A stretch of 64,000 bases of DNA from Cupriavidus oxalaticus (GTDB lineage: Bacteria > Pseudomonadota > Gammaproteobacteria > Burkholderiales > Burkholderiaceae), in assembly GCF_016894385.1 (NCBI RefSeq), contig NZ_CP069812.1, positions 1,302,001-1,366,000 on the forward strand, read 5' to 3'. The position numbers and the translations under genes were made by a program. The notes under the pieces were generated by a model. It did no database searches and was not told the DNA's origin. It worked only from the letters and a program-made list of their open reading frames with translations. This document shows, piece by piece, positions 26,372-36,685 of this stretch. Within the stretch, counting starts at the first letter, position 1, and each line of letters starts with the position of its first letter.

Positions 26372-28957
26372 TTATTGCTCGGCCACCACCGGATGCAGTG
26401 GCAGCATGATCTTGAAGGTGCAGCCAATGCCGTCGACATTGTTCTCCACCCACAGCCGGCCCTGGTGCGACTCGATGATCGAGCGGCAGATATTCAGCCC
26501 CATGCCCATGCCGTCGGACTTGGTGCTGAAGAAGGGCTCGAACAGGCGCTCCTTGGTGGCTTCGTCGACACCCGGGCCCTGGTCGATGACGTCGATATGG
26601 ACGTTGTCGCCGATCTCGCCCGGCTCCACGCGCGCATGCAGGCGCACCACGCCGCCGGCGCGCAACGCCGGCAGGCCGGCCATGGCTTCGACCGCGTTCT
26701 TGAGCAGGTTCACCAGCACCTGCTCGATCAGCACCGGGTCGACATAGATGGCCATCGGCGGCGCCGGCAGCCGGGTCAGGATGGTGACGCGGCGCCGGGT
26801 CGCCTCCAGGTCGGCCAGGCCCACGGCATCCGCGACGATATCGTGCAGCGACGCCTCGCGCCGTTGCGGCTGGCTGCGCTTCACGAAGCCGCGGATGCGG
26901 CTGATGATGGTGCCCGCGCGCACGGCCTGCGCGGAAGTCTTCTCCAGCACCGGGATCAGGTCCTCCGGCGTGCTGCGGCCCGAATGCAGCCGCGCCACGG
27001 CGCCCATGCAGTAATTGTTGATCGCGGCCAGCGGCTGGTTCAGCTCATGCGCCAGCGACGACGCCATCTCGCCCATGGTGGTCAGGCGGCTGGTGAACTG
27101 CAGGCGTTCTTCATGCTGGCGCGCCATTTCCTCGGCGGCCTTGCGCACGGTGATGTCGGTGGCGATCTGCATCTGCGCCAGGTGGCCGTCGACCCACTGG
27201 ATATAGCGGCGGCGCACTTCGAACCATTTCTGCATGTCGGGCACGAACACCTCGCGCGCGTCCGACGCGTAGGGCATCAGCTCGGAAGCGGGCAGGCCGG
27301 CGTAGGCGTCGACGTAATCGGTGTTGTCGCCCGACACCTGTTCCTTGTCGAGATCGTCGCCGGCGAGCTTGAGGTGGCCCTCGGCCTCCCAGCCGAACAG
27401 CTGGCGGTAGTAGCGGTTGGCGAACAGCAGCTCGGCCTTGTCGGTGGCGAGCACCGACACCGCCGCGTCCAGGCTCTCCAGCACCGTGGTGAAGCGGTCG
27501 TGCGCGGCGGCCAGTTCCTCGCGCGCGCGCTTGGGCTCGGTGATGTCCGTCATCGAGCTCATCCAGCCGGTATGGCGGCCGCGGCTGTCGACCAGCGGCG
27601 ACACGTACATGCGCGCGTAGAAACTGCTGCCGTCGCGGCGCATCGTGCGCATCTCGTAGCCGCCGGCGGGCGACTTGCCCTGCAGCGTCAGGTCGATCTG
27701 CTTCTGCATCTCCTGCTGGTCGTTCGGCGGCCAGTAGGGGAAGGGCGGCAGGCGGCCGACCAGGTCGTTCTCCTGCCAGCCGGTCATGCGGCAGAAGGCG
27801 GGGTTGACGTAGGTGATGCGGCCGTTCAGGTCGAGCGCGCGCAGGCCGATCAGCATCGAGTTTTCCATCGCGCGGCGGAACGAGGTCTCGGCCAGCAGCG
27901 CGCGCTGCGCCTCGGAGCGGCGGCTGGTGTGGCGCCACATGCTCCACAGGCTCCACAGCAGGAAGCAGGACAGGCCCACCACCAGCCACAGCAGCATGTT
28001 GTTGGGCAGGTTCGACGGCGGCGGGTAGGCGTCGGCGCGCAGCGACAGCGAGTGGCCCGGCGGATCGAGCAGCACCTCGTACGACAGCGCGTTGCCCGGC
28101 ACCGGCCGCAGCGAGGTGCTGGCGCGGGTCTGGTTGTTCTTGTCGATCAGCGAGAAGCGGTAGCGCTCGGTCAGCTCCGGCGGCAGCAGGTGCGTGAGGA
28201 TGCCGTTGATCGAGTAGAGCGCGCCGAGCGTGCCGAGGAACTCGTTGTCGCGCACGATCGGCACCTGCATCAGCATGAAGCTGTCGCCGCGGTCGTTGAC
28301 CAGCGGGCGCGAGTAGACCACACGCTGGGTTTCGCGCGCCGCGTCGAAGGTGTCGAGCACTTCCGGCTCGAGCGGCTGGTCCTGGTTTTCGCGCAGGCGG
28401 CTGGCGAACTCGGACGTCGACGGCAGCGACCAGCGCCCGCGCTTGGTGGCGTCGAGCCAGTTGACAAAGACGATCTCGGGGTTCTCGCGCAGGACTTCCT
28501 GGGCGGCGGTGCGGTAAGCGCCTTGCTCCAGCTGCGCGGCGGCGATGTCGCGCGCCAGCGAGGCCAGCTGGTCCTGGTTGCTGAGCAGCGACAGGCGTAC
28601 GCGCTGCTGCGCCCAGGCGGCGTCGCGGTACAGCGCATCGCGTTGCTGCTGGCGCTCGGTTTCATGCAGCGACCACAGGATCACGCCCATCGCCACGGTG
28701 AACAGCACGATCGCGACCAGCGGGATGAACATGAACCAGCTGGTGGCGACGAGGTTGCGCCAGCGCAGCCACCACAGGCCGCGCGGTGCCGCTACCGGTG
28801 CGCCGTCGTCGGGGCCGAGCGTGTCGATCGGACCAAGCCCGGCCGCCGTGGAGGGGGGGTGGCCGGTATCGCCCCCGGCGGCCTTGGCCGTGCCCGAGGC
28901 ATCGGGGGAGAGCATGGCTGCCCGCAGGCGGGAAAGGAAGCGATCGAGAAACGGCAT
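26372..28957 (-). CDS. PAS-domain membrane histidine kinase
   Basis: The 861-residue sensor kinase has a basic cytoplasmic tail, a first membrane helix near residues 75-98 (WFMFIPLVAIVLFTVAMGVI) and an extracytoplasmic sensor region of about 220 residues. A second helix lies near 326-345 (NMLLWLVVGLSCFLLWSLW). Two PAS domains follow (about 370-490 and 500-625). The H box is MASSLAHELNQPLAAINNY, the FixL/DctB type, and the ATPase domain shows LIEQVLVNLLKNAVEAM, DQGPGVDEA and GMGMGLNICRSII. It phosphorylates the FixJ-type regulator at 25561-26193. No clear ribosome site precedes ATG 28957. It is divergent from aceE. The signal is unknown. Confidence 0.9.
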   Translation of the reverse strand: MPFLDRFLSRLRAAMLSPDASGTAKAAGGDTGHPPSTAAGLGPIDTLGPDDGAPVAAPRGLWWLRWRNLVATSWFMFIPLVAIVLFTVAMGVILWSLHETERQQQRDALYRDAAWAQQRVRLSLLSNQDQLASLARDIAAAQLEQGAYRTAAQEVLRENPEIVFVNWLDATKRGRWSLPSTSEFASRLRENQDQPLEPEVLDTFDAARETQRVVYSRPLVNDRGDSFMLMQVPIVRDNEFLGTLGALYSINGILTHLLPPELTERYRFSLIDKNNQTRASTSLRPVPGNALSYEVLLDPPGHSLSLRADAYPPPSNLPNNMLLWLVVGLSCFLLWSLWSMWRHTSRRSEAQRALLAETSFRRAMENSMLIGLRALDLNGRITYVNPAFCRMTGWQENDLVGRLPPFPYWPPNDQQEMQKQIDLTLQGKSPAGGYEMRTMRRDGSSFYARMYVSPLVDSRGRHTGWMSSMTDITEPKRAREELAAAHDRFTTVLESLDAAVSVLATDKAELLFANRYYRQLFGWEAEGHLKLAGDDLDKEQVSGDNTDYVDAYAGLPASELMPYASDAREVFVPDMQKWFEVRRRYIQWVDGHLAQMQIATDITVRKAAEEMARQHEERLQFTSRLTTMGEMASSLAHELNQPLAAINNYCMGAVARLHSGRSTPEDLIPVLEKTSAQAVRAGTIISRIRGFVKRSQPQRREASLHDIVADAVGLADLEATRRRVTILTRLPAPPMAIYVDPVLIEQVLVNLLKNAVEAMAGLPALRAGGVVRLHARVEPGEIGDNVHIDVIDQGPGVDEATKERLFEPFFSTKSDGMGMGLNICRSIIESHQGRLWVENNVDGIGCTFKIMLPLHPVVAEQ

Positions 28958-29380
28958 GGGAGGGATTGACGGCTGACCGTTCAGTGTACCGAGTTTATTG
29001 CGGTGCGTCGCTTGGGGAAAGCGCCAATGAAATCCCGGCCGTTGCTGTCCGCGCGGGCGCCCTTGCGTCTGGCCCCGCCGGGGCCATGGCGTGGTTCTTG
29101 GTGCGCCGCGACATTATTTCACATTGCAAAAAACGATATCGCAATTTGAAAATTTCACTTGTGTTGCCCAATGGGCTTCCATAGAATCGGTTCGACCCAA
29201 GAATGCGGGCGGTAGCCATGCGCCTGCTGCGCGGAGGAACCGGAACAGGTTCCCCGGCGGCGGCCCCGATGCAAGACGCGTGAGCGCCGAACCCGCAACG
29301 GTGCGAGTCAACCCGTAGAGCCCCCAAAGCCGGCGCCGGAAGCGCAGGCACGGAAGCACGAATTCACCCAGGAGACAGTC
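28958..29380. promoter_or_regulatory. aceE promoter region with candidate operators
   Basis: The rightward promoter fits sigma-70: TTGTGT (29159-29164), 17 bases, TAGAAT (29182-29187). Directly upstream is the palindrome TGAAAATTTCA (29147-29157), found again before the iclR/lut genes. Further up is ATTGC-N13-GCAAT (29123-29145) around the palindrome CGATATCG. The remaining leader to aceE (about 190 bases) holds no gene. aceE itself has AGGAG eight bases before ATG. Confidence 0.55.
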
Positions 29381-32068
29381 ATGTCCGCCGTACCAGAGCA
29401 GATTCTCGGCGCATCCAGCGCCAACGACGCCGATCCCCAGGAAACCCATGAATGGCTGGATGCCCTGCAGGGCGTCCTTGCGGCCGAAGGCCCGGCGCGC
29501 GCCGCGTTCCTGATCGACAAGCAGATCGAGTACGCGCGCGTGAACGGCGTGACCCAGCCGTTCCACGCCGAGACGCAGTACATCAACACCATCCCGGTGG
29601 AGCAGCAGGCCCGCATCCCCGGCGACCAGGACATCGAGCACCGCATCCGCTCGTACACCCGCTGGAACGCCATGGCGATGGTGCTGCGCGCCAACAAGCA
29701 CACCAACGTCGGCGGCCATATCTCCTCGTTTGCCTCGGCGGCCACGCTGTATGACGTCGGCTACAACCATTTCTGGCGCGCCCCCTCGGAGCAGAGCGGC
29801 GGCGACCTGGTCTTCGTGCAGGGCCACTCGGCGCCGGGCGTGTATTCGCGCGCCTTCCTGCTGGGCCGCCTGAGCCAGGACCAGCTCGACAACTTCCGCC
29901 AGGAAGTGGACGGCAAGGGCATCTCGTCGTACCCGCACCCGTGGCTGATGCCGGATTTCTGGCAGTTCCCGACCGTGTCGATGGGCCTGGGCCCGATCAT
30001 GGCCATCTACCAGGCCCGCTTCATGAAGTACCTGGACAGCCGCGGCCTGGCCAAGGCCGGCGACCGCAAGGTCTGGGCCTTCCTGGGCGACGGCGAGACC
30101 GACGAGCCGGAATCGCTGGGTGCGATCGGCATGGCCGGCCGCGAGAAGCTCGACAACCTGGTCTTCGTCATCAACTGCAACCTGCAGCGCCTGGACGGCC
30201 CGGTGCGCGGCAACGGCAAGATCATCCAGGAACTGGAATCCGAGTTCCGCGGTGCCGGCTGGAACGTGATCAAGGTGGTGTGGGGCAGCAAGTGGGATGC
30301 GCTGCTGGCGCGCGACACCAAGGGCCTGCTGATGAAGCGCATGATGGACTGCGTGGACGGCGAGTACCAGACCATGAAGGCCAAGGACGGCGCCTACGTC
30401 CGCGAGCACTTCTTCAACACGCCTGAGCTGAAGGCGATGGTCGCCGACTGGTCCGATGACGACATCTGGCGCCTGAATCGCGGTGGCCACGACCCGCACA
30501 AGATCTACGCTGCCTACAAGGCTGCCAGCGAGCACAAGGGCCAGCCCACGCTGATCCTGGCCAAGACCATCAAGGGCTATGGCATGGGCGACGCCGGCCA
30601 GGCCATGAACGTGGCCCACCAGCAGAAGAAGATGCCGGTGGACGCGATCCGCAAGTTCCGCGACCAGTTCAACCTGCCCGTTGCCGACGACCAGCTGGAA
30701 GACGTGCCGTACATCACCTTCCCGGAAGGCTCGAAGGAACTGGAATACATGCGCCAGGCGCGCATGAACCTGGGCGGCTACCTGCCGGCCCGCCGCCAGA
30801 AGGCAGAAGCCCTGCCGGTGCCGCAGCTGTCCGCGTTCGACGCGCTGCTGAAGGCCACCGGCGAAGGCCGCGAAGTGTCCACCACCATGGCCTTCGTGCG
30901 TATCCTGAACACGCTGCTGAAAGACAAGCAGATCGGCAAGCACGTGGTGCCCATCGTGCCGGACGAGTCGCGCACCTTCGGCATGGAAGGCCTGTTCCGC
31001 CAGGTCGGCATCTGGAACCAGGAAGGCCAGAAGTACGTGCCGGAAGACCATGACCAGCTGATGTTCTACAAGGAATCGCAGACTGGCCAGGTGCTGCAGG
31101 AAGGCATCAACGAAGCCGGCGCCATGTGCGACTGGATCGCTGCCGCCACGTCGTACTCGACGCACGGCGTGCAGATGATTCCGTTCTACATCTACTACTC
31201 GATGTTCGGCATCCAGCGGATCGGCGACCTGTGCTGGGCCGCCGCCGACATGCGCTCGCGCGGCTTCCTGCTGGGCGGCACCGCCGGCCGCACCACGCTG
31301 AACGGCGAAGGCCTGCAGCACGAAGACGGGCACTCGCACGTGTTCCACGCCGCGATCCCGAACTGCATCTCGTACGACCCGACCTACCAGTACGAGCTGG
31401 CGGTGATCATGCAGGACGGCCTGCGCCGCATGTACGCCGAGCAGGAAGACGTCTACTACTACCTGACGGTGATGAACGAGAACTACGAGCATCCGGAAAT
31501 GCCGGCTGGCGTAGAGCAGGACATCGTCAAGGGCATGTACCAGTTCCGCAAGGGCGTCGAGAACAGCAACGCGCCGCGCGTGCAGCTGCTGGGCTCGGGC
31601 ACGATCTTCCGCGAGGTGGTCGCCGCCGCCGAGCTGCTGAAGAAGGACTGGGGCGTCGAGTCCGACCTGTGGGGCTGCCCGAGCTTCACCGAACTGGCGC
31701 GCGAAGGCCAGGCTGCCGAGCGCTACAACCTGCTGCACCCGTCGGAGCCGCAGCGCGAGTCGTTCGTCTCGCAGAAGCTGAAGTCGGCCCGCGGCCCGGT
31801 GATCGCCTCGACCGACTACGTGCGCGCCTTCGCCGAGCAGATCCGCCCGTTCGTGCCGCGCCGCTACGTGGTGCTGGGCACCGACGGCTTCGGCCGCTCG
31901 GATACCCGCGAGAAGCTGCGCCACTTCTTTGAAGTGGACCGCCACTGGGTCACGCTGGCCGCGCTCAAGGCGCTGGCCGACGAGGGCGCCATCAGCCGCG
32001 ACAAGGTGGCCGAGGCCATCAAGAAGTACAACCTCGACCCGAGCAAGCCCAACCCGATGTCGGTCTGA
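29381..32068 (+). CDS. aceE: Pyruvate dehydrogenase E1 component (homodimeric)
   Basis: The 895-residue thiamine-diphosphate enzyme decarboxylates pyruvate and passes the acetyl group to the lipoyl arm of E2. The ThDP motif starts at GDGETDEPES (236-245) and ends about 27 residues later at NCNLQ. HVGGHISSF-like substrate residues (TNVGGHISSFASAATL) occur near 108. Length matches the E. coli AceE type, not the alpha/beta E1 type. It is the first gene of the rightward operon aceE-aceF-hydrolase-lpdA. Known as pdhA in Cupriavidus. It feeds the TCA cycle and polyhydroxybutyrate synthesis. Confidence 0.97.
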   Translation: MSAVPEQILGASSANDADPQETHEWLDALQGVLAAEGPARAAFLIDKQIEYARVNGVTQPFHAETQYINTIPVEQQARIPGDQDIEHRIRSYTRWNAMAMVLRANKHTNVGGHISSFASAATLYDVGYNHFWRAPSEQSGGDLVFVQGHSAPGVYSRAFLLGRLSQDQLDNFRQEVDGKGISSYPHPWLMPDFWQFPTVSMGLGPIMAIYQARFMKYLDSRGLAKAGDRKVWAFLGDGETDEPESLGAIGMAGREKLDNLVFVINCNLQRLDGPVRGNGKIIQELESEFRGAGWNVIKVVWGSKWDALLARDTKGLLMKRMMDCVDGEYQTMKAKDGAYVREHFFNTPELKAMVADWSDDDIWRLNRGGHDPHKIYAAYKAASEHKGQPTLILAKTIKGYGMGDAGQAMNVAHQQKKMPVDAIRKFRDQFNLPVADDQLEDVPYITFPEGSKELEYMRQARMNLGGYLPARRQKAEALPVPQLSAFDALLKATGEGREVSTTMAFVRILNTLLKDKQIGKHVVPIVPDESRTFGMEGLFRQVGIWNQEGQKYVPEDHDQLMFYKESQTGQVLQEGINEAGAMCDWIAAATSYSTHGVQMIPFYIYYSMFGIQRIGDLCWAAADMRSRGFLLGGTAGRTTLNGEGLQHEDGHSHVFHAAIPNCISYDPTYQYELAVIMQDGLRRMYAEQEDVYYYLTVMNENYEHPEMPAGVEQDIVKGMYQFRKGVENSNAPRVQLLGSGTIFREVVAAAELLKKDWGVESDLWGCPSFTELAREGQAAERYNLLHPSEPQRESFVSQKLKSARGPVIASTDYVRAFAEQIRPFVPRRYVVLGTDGFGRSDTREKLRHFFEVDRHWVTLAALKALADEGAISRDKVAEAIKKYNLDPSKPNPMSV

Positions 32069-32235
32069 TCCGGCAGCCTGCACCCACCCCCGCAGTACGG
32101 CGACGCCGTGCCGCGGGCGCCCCGGCAAACCGCCGGCTGGCGCCTTGCGGCATGGCGGCGTGACAGAAGCGGGCGGCGAAGGTAATCTCGCCGCTTGCGG
32201 ATGTCGTGCGCGCCGGCCTGCCCAGGAGACACTGA

Positions 32236-33918
32236 ATGAGTCAAGCAATTGAAATCAAGGTGCCGGATATCGGCGACTACGACGCCGTCCCCGTCATCGA
32301 AGTGCATGTGAAGCCCGGCGACAGCATCAACGCGGAAGACGCGCTGGTGACGCTGGAATCGGACAAGGCCACCATGGACGTGCCCTCGCCGCAGGCCGGC
32401 GTGGTCAAGGACGTCCGCATCAAGGTGGGCGACAACGTGTCCGAAGGCTCGGTGCTGGTGATGCTGGAAGCGGCCAACGAGGCCTCCGCGGCACCGCCCG
32501 CCGCGGCCGCAGCTCCGGCTCCGGCGCCTGCCGCCGCAGCACCCGCGCCCGCTCCGGCGCCGGCAGCCGCTCCCGCAGCAGCCGCTGCCGCGAGCGGTGG
32601 CGGCACCATCGAAGTCAAGGTGCCTGATATCGGCGACTACGATGCCGTGCCGGTCATCGAAATCCACGTCAAGCCGGGCGACAGCATCAACGCGGAAGAC
32701 GCGCTGGTGACGCTGGAGTCCGACAAGGCCACCATGGACGTGCCCTCGCCGCAAGGCGGCGTGGTCAAGGAAGTCAAGGTCAAGGTCGGCGACAACGTGT
32801 CCGAGGGCACGCTGCTGCTGATCCTGGAAGGCGCCGGCGCGGCTGCAGCACCGGCTCCGGCTGCCGCGGCGGCTCCGGCACCGGCCGCTGCCAGCGCGCC
32901 CGCCCCGGCACCCGCACCCGTGGCGGCCCCGGCTCCGGCAGCAGCGGCTGCCGCCGCGCCGGCCGCCGCTGGCGTAAGCGGCAAGGCCGCCCATGCCAGC
33001 CCCTCGGTGCGCAAGTTCGCGCGCGAGCTGGGCGTCGACGTCTCGCGCGTGGCCGGCACCGGCCCCAAGGGCCGCATCACCCAGCAGGACGTGCAGAGCT
33101 ACGTCAAGGGCGTGATGACCGGCCAGGCCGCTGCGCCGGCCCAGGCCGCCGCGGCTGGCGGCGGCGGTGGCGAGCTCGGCCTGCTGCCGTGGCCGAAGGT
33201 CGATTTCACCCGCTTCGGCGAGGTGGAAAGCAAGGCCCTGTCGCGCATCAAGAAGATTTCCGGCGCCAACCTGCACCGCAACTGGGTCATGATCCCGCAT
33301 GTCACCAACCATGACGAAGCGGACATCACCGAGCTGGAAGCCTTCCGCGTGCAGCTGAACAAGGAAAACGAGAAGTCCGGCATCAAGGTGACCATGCTGG
33401 CCTTCATGATCAAGGCCACGGTCGCAGCGCTGAAGAAGTTCCCGAACTTCAATGCCTCGCTCGACGGCCAGGGCGACGAACAGCGCCTGGTGCTGAAGAA
33501 GTACTTCAACATCGGTTTCGCGGCCGACACCCCGAACGGCCTGGTCGTGCCGGTGATCAAGGACGCCGACAAGAAGGGCGTGCTGGAGATCAGCCAGGAG
33601 ATGAGCGAGCTGGCCAAGCTGGCGCGCGACGGCAAGCTCAAGCCTGACCAGATGCAGGGCGGCTGCTTCTCGATCTCGTCGCTGGGCGGCCTGGGCGGCA
33701 CGTACTTCACGCCGATCATCAACGCGCCGGAAGTGGCCATCATGGGCGTGTGCAAGTCGTTCCAGAAGCCGGTGTGGGACGGCAAGCAATTTGCGCCGCG
33801 CCTGACGCTGCCGCTGTCGCTGTCGTGGGACCACCGCGTCATCGATGGCGCCGAGGCCGCACGCTTCAACACGTACTTCGCGCAACTGCTGGCCGACTTC
33901 CGCCGCATCCTGCTGTAA
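32236..33918 (+). CDS. aceF: Dihydrolipoyl acetyltransferase E2 with two lipoyl domains
   Basis: The 560-residue core enzyme transfers the acetyl group to CoA. Two nearly identical lipoyl domains carry the modified lysines Lys44 and Lys164 (both [10 protein letters not shown]), exactly 120 residues apart. Long Ala/Pro linkers separate them. An E3-binding domain spans about 252-290 ([20 protein letters not shown]). The catalytic domain is about 330-560, with His533 and Asp537 in [10 protein letters not shown]. The two lipoyl coding segments form a 360-bp-spaced direct repeat with high base identity, pointing to recent or homogenised duplication. It lies 167 bases after aceE. Confidence 0.97.
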   Translation: MSQAIEIKVPDIGDYDAVPVIEVHVKPGDSINAEDALVTLESDKATMDVPSPQAGVVKDVRIKVGDNVSEGSVLVMLEAANEASAAPPAAAAAPAPAPAAAAPAPAPAPAAAPAAAAAASGGGTIEVKVPDIGDYDAVPVIEIHVKPGDSINAEDALVTLESDKATMDVPSPQGGVVKEVKVKVGDNVSEGTLLLILEGAGAAAAPAPAAAAAPAPAAASAPAPAPAPVAAPAPAAAAAAAPAAAGVSGKAAHASPSVRKFARELGVDVSRVAGTGPKGRITQQDVQSYVKGVMTGQAAAPAQAAAAGGGGGELGLLPWPKVDFTRFGEVESKALSRIKKISGANLHRNWVMIPHVTNHDEADITELEAFRVQLNKENEKSGIKVTMLAFMIKATVAALKKFPNFNASLDGQGDEQRLVLKKYFNIGFAADTPNGLVVPVIKDADKKGVLEISQEMSELAKLARDGKLKPDQMQGGCFSISSLGGLGGTYFTPIINAPEVAIMGVCKSFQKPVWDGKQFAPRLTLPLSLSWDHRVIDGAEAARFNTYFAQLLADFRRILL

Positions 33919-33975
33919 GGCGGCCGCAATGCACACCGGCAGTGCCGGTGTGCGAGCCAGCGATAGGAGCGAGCC

Positions 33976-34605
33976 ATGACTACCTGTGTTGTCGTCAAGA
34001 AGGGCGCCGAGGTGGCGATCGCGGCGGACGCGCTGGTCACCTTCGGCGATACGCGGCTGTCGCGCGCGTATGAGCGCAACCAGAAGGTCTTTCCTGTCGG
34101 CGACGGCTTTATCGCGCTGGCCGGGACGACCGCGCACTTCCCGGTCATGCGCACGCTGCTGGCGGGCCTGGGAGAGGAATGCAGGCTGGGCTCGCGCGAC
34201 GACGTGTTCCGCACCTTCCTGAAGGTGCACGAGAAGCTGAAGACGGACTACTTCGTCAACACCAAGGAAGACGAGGACGATCCCTACGAGTCGTCGCAGA
34301 TCGTGTGCCTGATCGCCAATCCGGCCGGCATCTTCGGCGTCTACTCGTACCGCGAGGTGTTTGCGTTCGACCGCTTCTGGGGCATCGGCTCGGGCCGCAA
34401 CTACGCGCTGGGCGCGATGCACGCGGTGTATGACCGGCCGGACCTGGATGCGGGCGAGATCGCGCGCATCGGCGTCGATGCGGGCGTGGAGTTCGACAAA
34501 AGCTCATCGGGGCCGATCGAGGTCCATACGGTGCGGCTGCACGATGCAGACGATGGCGCAGCGCCGGCGGCGGATGCGGCAACCAACAACGACGGCGCGC
34601 CCTGA
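33976..34605 (+). CDS. Proteasome-like Ntn hydrolase (beta-proteobacterial proteasome homologue)
   Basis: The 209-residue protein aligns with HslV and 20S beta subunits from its second residue. Removal of Met would expose Thr1 of TTCVVVKKGAEVAIAADALV. Asp17 (AADALVT) and the GDTR turn match the HslV pattern TTI...AGDGQATLGNT. A basic residue near 33-36 could be the catalytic lysine. FALAGTTAHF-like sequence (FIALAGTTAHFPVM) matches the HslV GGTAD region, and a YALGAMHAVYD helix follows. The acidic C-terminal tail is low-complexity. This fits the family called BPH, a ring-forming threonine protease of betaproteobacteria. It sits inside the pyruvate dehydrogenase operon, 57 bases after aceF and 33 before lpdA, so it must be co-expressed. 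The substrate is unknown. Confidence 0.8.
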   Translation: MTTCVVVKKGAEVAIAADALVTFGDTRLSRAYERNQKVFPVGDGFIALAGTTAHFPVMRTLLAGLGEECRLGSRDDVFRTFLKVHEKLKTDYFVNTKEDEDDPYESSQIVCLIANPAGIFGVYSYREVFAFDRFWGIGSGRNYALGAMHAVYDRPDLDAGEIARIGVDAGVEFDKSSSGPIEVHTVRLHDADDGAAPAADAATNNDGAP

Positions 34606-34638
34606 AGCCGAGAGGCGGGCGCGTATTGAGGAGCAAAT

Positions 34639-36423
34639 ATGAGTGTGATCGAAGTCAAGGTGCCGGATATCGGCGATTTCGACGCGGTGGAAGTGATCGA
34701 GGTACTGGTCAAGGCCGGCGATACGGTCGAGACGGAACAGTCCCTGATCGTGCTGGAGTCCGACAAGGCGAGCATGGACGTGCCGTCGTCGGCCGCCGGC
34801 AAGGTGGTGGAGGTCAAGGTCAAGGTGGGCGACAAGGTTGGCCAGGGCGCGGTGATCTGCACCGTCGAGGCCGAGGCCGCCGCCGCCGCACCGGCGCCTG
34901 CGCAAGCTCCGGCTCCGGCCGCGGCTCCCGCGCCGGCTGCTGCGGCACCGGCTGCTGCGCCAACTGCTGCAACGCATGCCGGCGGTGCCGACATCCAGTG
35001 CGACATGCTGGTGCTGGGCGCCGGCCCCGGCGGCTACTCGGCCGCCTTCCGCGCTGCCGACCTGGGCATGAACAGCGTGCTGGTGGAACGCTACAGCACG
35101 CTCGGCGGCGTCTGCCTGAACGTGGGCTGCATCCCGTCCAAGGCGCTGCTGCACAACGCCGCCGTGATCGACGAAGCCAAGGCGCTGGCCGCCCACGGCA
35201 TCCTGTTCGGCGAAGCCAAGATCGACCTCGACGGCCTGCGCCACTACAAGAACCAGGTGGTCGGCAAGCTGACCGGCGGCCTGGCCGGCATGGCCAAGGC
35301 GCGCAAGGTGCAGGTGGTGCGCGGCATCGGCAGCTTCCTCGATCCGCACCACATGGAGGTCGAGCTGACCGAGGGCGAGGGCAAGCGCAGCACCGGCAAG
35401 AAGACCGTGATCCGCTTCGAGAAGGCCATCATCGCCGCCGGCAGCCAGGCGGTGAAGCTGCCCTTCATCCCGGAAGACCCGCGCATCGTCGACTCGACCG
35501 GCGCGCTCGAACTGCCGGAAGTGCCCAACAAGATGCTGGTCATCGGCGGCGGCATCATCGGCCTGGAAATGGCCACGGTGTACAGCACGCTGGGCGCCGA
35601 GATCGATGTCGTCGAAATGCTGCCGGGCCTGATGGGCGGCGCCGACCGCGACCTGGTCAAGGTCTGGGAAAAGAAGAACAAGGACCGTTTCGGCAAGGTC
35701 ATGCTGAATACCAAGACGGTCGGGGTGGAAGCCAAGCCGGACGGCATCTACGTCAAGTTCGAGGGCGAGCAGGCCCCGGCCGAGGCGCAACGCTACGACC
35801 TGGTGCTGGTGTCGGTGGGCCGCGCGCCCAACGGCAAGCGCATCGGCGCCGAGAAGGCGGGCGTGGCCGTGACCGACCGCGGCTTTATCAACGTCGACAA
35901 GCAGATGCGCACCAACGTGCCGCATATCTTCGCGATCGGCGACGTCGTCGGCCAGCCGATGCTGGCGCACAAGGCGGTGCATGAAGCCCACGTGGCCGCG
36001 GAAGCCGCGCATGGCGAGAAGGCGTTCTTCGATGCCAAGCAGATCCCGTCGGTGGCCTTTACCGATCCGGAAGTGGCCTGGGCCGGCCTGACCGAGGACG
36101 AGTGCAAGGCGCAGGGCATCAAGTACAGCAAGGGTGTGTTCCCGTGGGCCGCTTCGGGCCGCGCCATCGCCAACGGCCGCGACGAGGGCTTTACCAAGCT
36201 GATCTTCGACGAGGAAACGCATCGCGTGATCGGCGGCGGTATCGTCGGCACCCATGCCGGCGACCTGATCAGCGAAGTGTGCCTGGCGATCGAGATGGGC
36301 GCCGATGCGGTGGATATCGGCAAGACCATCCACCCGCACCCGACGCTGGGCGAATCGATCGGCATGGCGGCGGAGATCTACGAAGGCACGTGTACCGACG
36401 TGCCGCCGCCGCGCAAGCGCTGA
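34639..36423 (+). CDS. lpdA: Dihydrolipoyl dehydrogenase E3 with N-terminal lipoyl domain
   Basis: The 594-residue flavoprotein reoxidises dihydrolipoamide with NAD. Residues 1-78 form a lipoyl domain ([11 protein letters not shown]) joined by an Ala/Pro linker to a full E3. FAD binding is at [16 protein letters not shown], the redox disulfide is Cys159/Cys164 in [13 protein letters not shown], the NAD site is [19 protein letters not shown], and the His-Glu pair is in HPHPTLGES near the end. The lipoyl fusion is known for E3 in this bacterial group and gives the complex a third kind of swinging arm. It is the last gene of the operon; a strong terminator follows. Confidence 0.97.
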   Translation: MSVIEVKVPDIGDFDAVEVIEVLVKAGDTVETEQSLIVLESDKASMDVPSSAAGKVVEVKVKVGDKVGQGAVICTVEAEAAAAAPAPAQAPAPAAAPAPAAAAPAAAPTAATHAGGADIQCDMLVLGAGPGGYSAAFRAADLGMNSVLVERYSTLGGVCLNVGCIPSKALLHNAAVIDEAKALAAHGILFGEAKIDLDGLRHYKNQVVGKLTGGLAGMAKARKVQVVRGIGSFLDPHHMEVELTEGEGKRSTGKKTVIRFEKAIIAAGSQAVKLPFIPEDPRIVDSTGALELPEVPNKMLVIGGGIIGLEMATVYSTLGAEIDVVEMLPGLMGGADRDLVKVWEKKNKDRFGKVMLNTKTVGVEAKPDGIYVKFEGEQAPAEAQRYDLVLVSVGRAPNGKRIGAEKAGVAVTDRGFINVDKQMRTNVPHIFAIGDVVGQPMLAHKAVHEAHVAAEAAHGEKAFFDAKQIPSVAFTDPEVAWAGLTEDECKAQGIKYSKGVFPWAASGRAIANGRDEGFTKLIFDEETHRVIGGGIVGTHAGDLISEVCLAIEMGADAVDIGKTIHPHPTLGESIGMAAEIYEGTCTDVPPPRKR

Positions 36424-36441
36424 GCGTCCTTCCGCAAGCGC

Positions 36442-36470
36442 AAGAACCCGCCTCCGGGCGGGTTCTTTTT
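36442..36470 (+). terminator. Terminator of the pyruvate dehydrogenase operon
   Basis: A perfect 11-bp stem (36442-36452 with 36457-36467), loop TCCG, then five T. It starts 18 bases after the lpdA stop. Confidence 0.9.
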
Positions 36471-36561
36471 CGCCTTGATAATGCAATTAACCGCCGGAAA
36501 TCAAACCCAACCATCAATGGAGCCAGCAGGGCAGGGCACTCCACAAGCGGAAATGTGGACG

Positions 36562-36590
36562 AAAAAAAGCCCGGCCTGCAGAGGCCGGGC
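36562..36590 (-). terminator. Terminator of the phasin gene
   Basis: The stem GCCCGGCC with GGCCGGGC (36569-36576, 36583-36590) is followed leftward by seven T. It lies about 190 bases beyond the phaP1 stop, giving the mRNA a long 3' tail. Confidence 0.85.
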
Positions 36591-36685
36591 ACTAACGATA
36601 CCTTTGGACAAGGAGACCGCGGTACCGAGGAGACATCGGCAGATCAGGCAGTGCCGCTATCCTCGGTCGGGACACCACCATCATC

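Noticed and set aside
29114..34422. Two very long frames opposite aceE, aceF and the hydrolase gene
   Set aside because: Antisense shadows of highly expressed, motif-rich genes.
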